This document shows positions 4,832-5,615 of a stretch of 5,615 bases of DNA, in pieces. Numbering within the stretch: the first letter of the stretch is position 1; each line of letters starts with the position of its first letter. The position numbers were made by a program, and so were the translations under genes. The DNA is from Syntrophaceae bacterium (GTDB lineage: Bacteria > Desulfobacterota > Syntrophia > Syntrophales > UBA2185): assembly GCA_017885225.1 (NCBI GenBank), contig JAFNGM010000263.1, forward strand, positions 1 through 5,615. Reading direction: 5' to 3'. Below the pieces are notes generated by a model, which saw only the letters and a list, made by a program, of their open reading frames with translations, was not told where the DNA came from and did not search any database.

Positions 4832-5615
4832 ATGGGAATGACTGTCAAGTCCAGAGCAAAACAGTCGAATACAGACGGTAAGCAACGGGGCGGCACACTT
4901 CCCTGGAGGGAAGCAGGATTCCAGGAGTTGGCAGACAATATCAGTGACGGCGTCTTCTGCATCAACCCTGCTGGATATTTTACCTTTGTAAACAAAGTAG
5001 TTACAGAACGATCCGGCATGCGTCCCAATAAATTCTATGCTTCTCGCTTCCTTGATATCGTTCATCCCGTATACCGTGATGAGACCGTACAGAACTTTCA
5101 AAGAGTCATGAGAGGGGAAAACGGCATCCCGTATGAGTTGAAATATGAAAGTGCTGACGGACAGTTAAAGATCGTGGAAGTGCATTCAAGACCCCTCCTC
5201 ATTGGCGGAAAGGTCGTTGGTTTATTGGGCATTGTGCGAAACATTATGGAACGGAAGCAGGCCGAGGCGTTGTTGCGTCAACGTGAAGCATCTTACCGCG
5301 CGGTCGTTGAAGACCAGGAGGAAATGATCTGCCGTTTCCTCCCCGATAGCACGCTTACTTTTGTCAATGATGCGTATTGCCGTTTTTTTGGTAAGAACAA
5401 GGATGAGTTGCTGGGAAGAAAATTCCTGCCCTTCGTTGCGGATGAGGACCGGGAAATTGTAATGCAAAGAATTGCCGCGTTAAGCAAGGAAAAACCGAGT
5501 GAGATGCATGATCAGCGTTCATTTACAGCTTCTGGAGACGAGTGCTGGCAGCAATGGGTGAACCGGGCATTATTTGATGAACAGGGATGTGTGACAGAAA
5601 TCCAGGCAGTCGGAC
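4832..5615 (+). CDS. Tandem-PAS sensory protein, N-terminal part (likely sensor histidine kinase)
   Basis: The frame is open from ATG at 4832 to the right edge, giving 261 residues. After a polar N-terminus, PAS domain 1 spans about 30-138: ELADNISDGVFCINPAGYFT, then FVN and FLDIVHPVYRDE, ending in GLLGIVRNIMERKQAE, the usual PAC-to-linker signature. A short coiled linker (ALLRQREASYRAVVE) leads to PAS domain 2, about 153-261: EEMICRFLPDSTLTFVNDAY at 163-182, FLPFVADEDRE, and WQQWVNRALFDEQG, closing at EIQAVG where a DITERK motif would follow. No membrane segment is seen, so cytoplasmic sensing of a small ligand, redox state or a partner is likely. This arrangement usually precedes a histidine kinase, less often a GGDEF/EAL module; the output domain is outside the window. 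GGAGGTG (4822-4828) precedes ATG 4832; a second ATG at 4838 is less well placed. Confidence 0.88.
   Translation, partial: MGMTVKSRAKQSNTDGKQRGGTLPWREAGFQELADNISDGVFCINPAGYFTFVNKVVTERSGMRPNKFYASRFLDIVHPVYRDETVQNFQRVMRGENGIPYELKYESADGQLKIVEVHSRPLLIGGKVVGLLGIVRNIMERKQAEALLRQREASYRAVVEDQEEMICRFLPDSTLTFVNDAYCRFFGKNKDELLGRKFLPFVADEDREIVMQRIAALSKEKPSEMHDQRSFTASGDECWQQWVNRALFDEQGCVTEIQAVG

Noticed and set aside
4784..5487. Minus-strand ORFs of 64-105 codons
   Set aside because: They are shadows of the tandem-PAS frame on the plus strand, which is continuous for 261 codons and has two recognisable PAS domains.

Overview
This looks like a stretch of chromosome from an anaerobic, deltaproteobacterium-like organism (Desulfobacterota or relatives). 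That placement is inference. It rests on the adenylate kinase with a long Cys-bearing LID, the style of the PAS-sensor repeats, several small alpha/beta-barrel proteins, and a dispersed intergenic repeat of a kind I associate with such genomes. No rRNA, tRNA, CRISPR array, integrase or transposase is visible.

Layout. Seven complete, well-supported or plausible genes lie on the minus strand between 218 and 4544, and one further gene on that strand is cut by the left edge. One gene on the plus strand is cut by the right edge. On the minus strand, positions 1274 down to 1 hold a possible operon: a Dabb-domain protein, a GH46 chitosanase-like protein without a signal peptide, and a calcineurin-like metallophosphoesterase (N-terminal 60 residues only). 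Positions 1275-1894 hold no convincing gene. They contain a roughly 107-bp imperfect inverted-repeat element (1389-1495) and a possible decayed coding fragment (1663-1818).

Positions 2811 down to 1967 (minus) hold an ABM-domain protein, an unannotated 38-residue small ORF with a predicted membrane segment (2300-2416), and a 99-residue protein of unknown function, followed by a strong hairpin terminator (1895-1933). Positions 3875 down to 2916 (minus) hold adenylate kinase followed 30 bp later by an 82-residue Cys-rich protein. Positions 3876-4271 are non-coding as far as I can see and contain a perfect 14-bp-stem hairpin. An HU-family DNA-binding protein lies at 4272-4544 (minus). A divergent AT-rich intergenic region separates it from a tandem-PAS sensory protein (4832 onward, plus), probably a histidine kinase or cyclic-di-GMP enzyme whose output domain lies beyond the window.

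Two start codons are best moved by their Shine-Dalgarno positions: adk to ATG at 3875 and the 99-residue protein to ATG at 2266. Adk and HU are housekeeping genes. The rest are small accessory proteins whose joint role cannot be read from sequence. I found no clear previously undescribed system. The most interesting items are the cytoplasmic-looking GH46/phosphoesterase pair, the small ORF that coincides with a terminator-like hairpin, and the Cys-rich protein coupled to adk.
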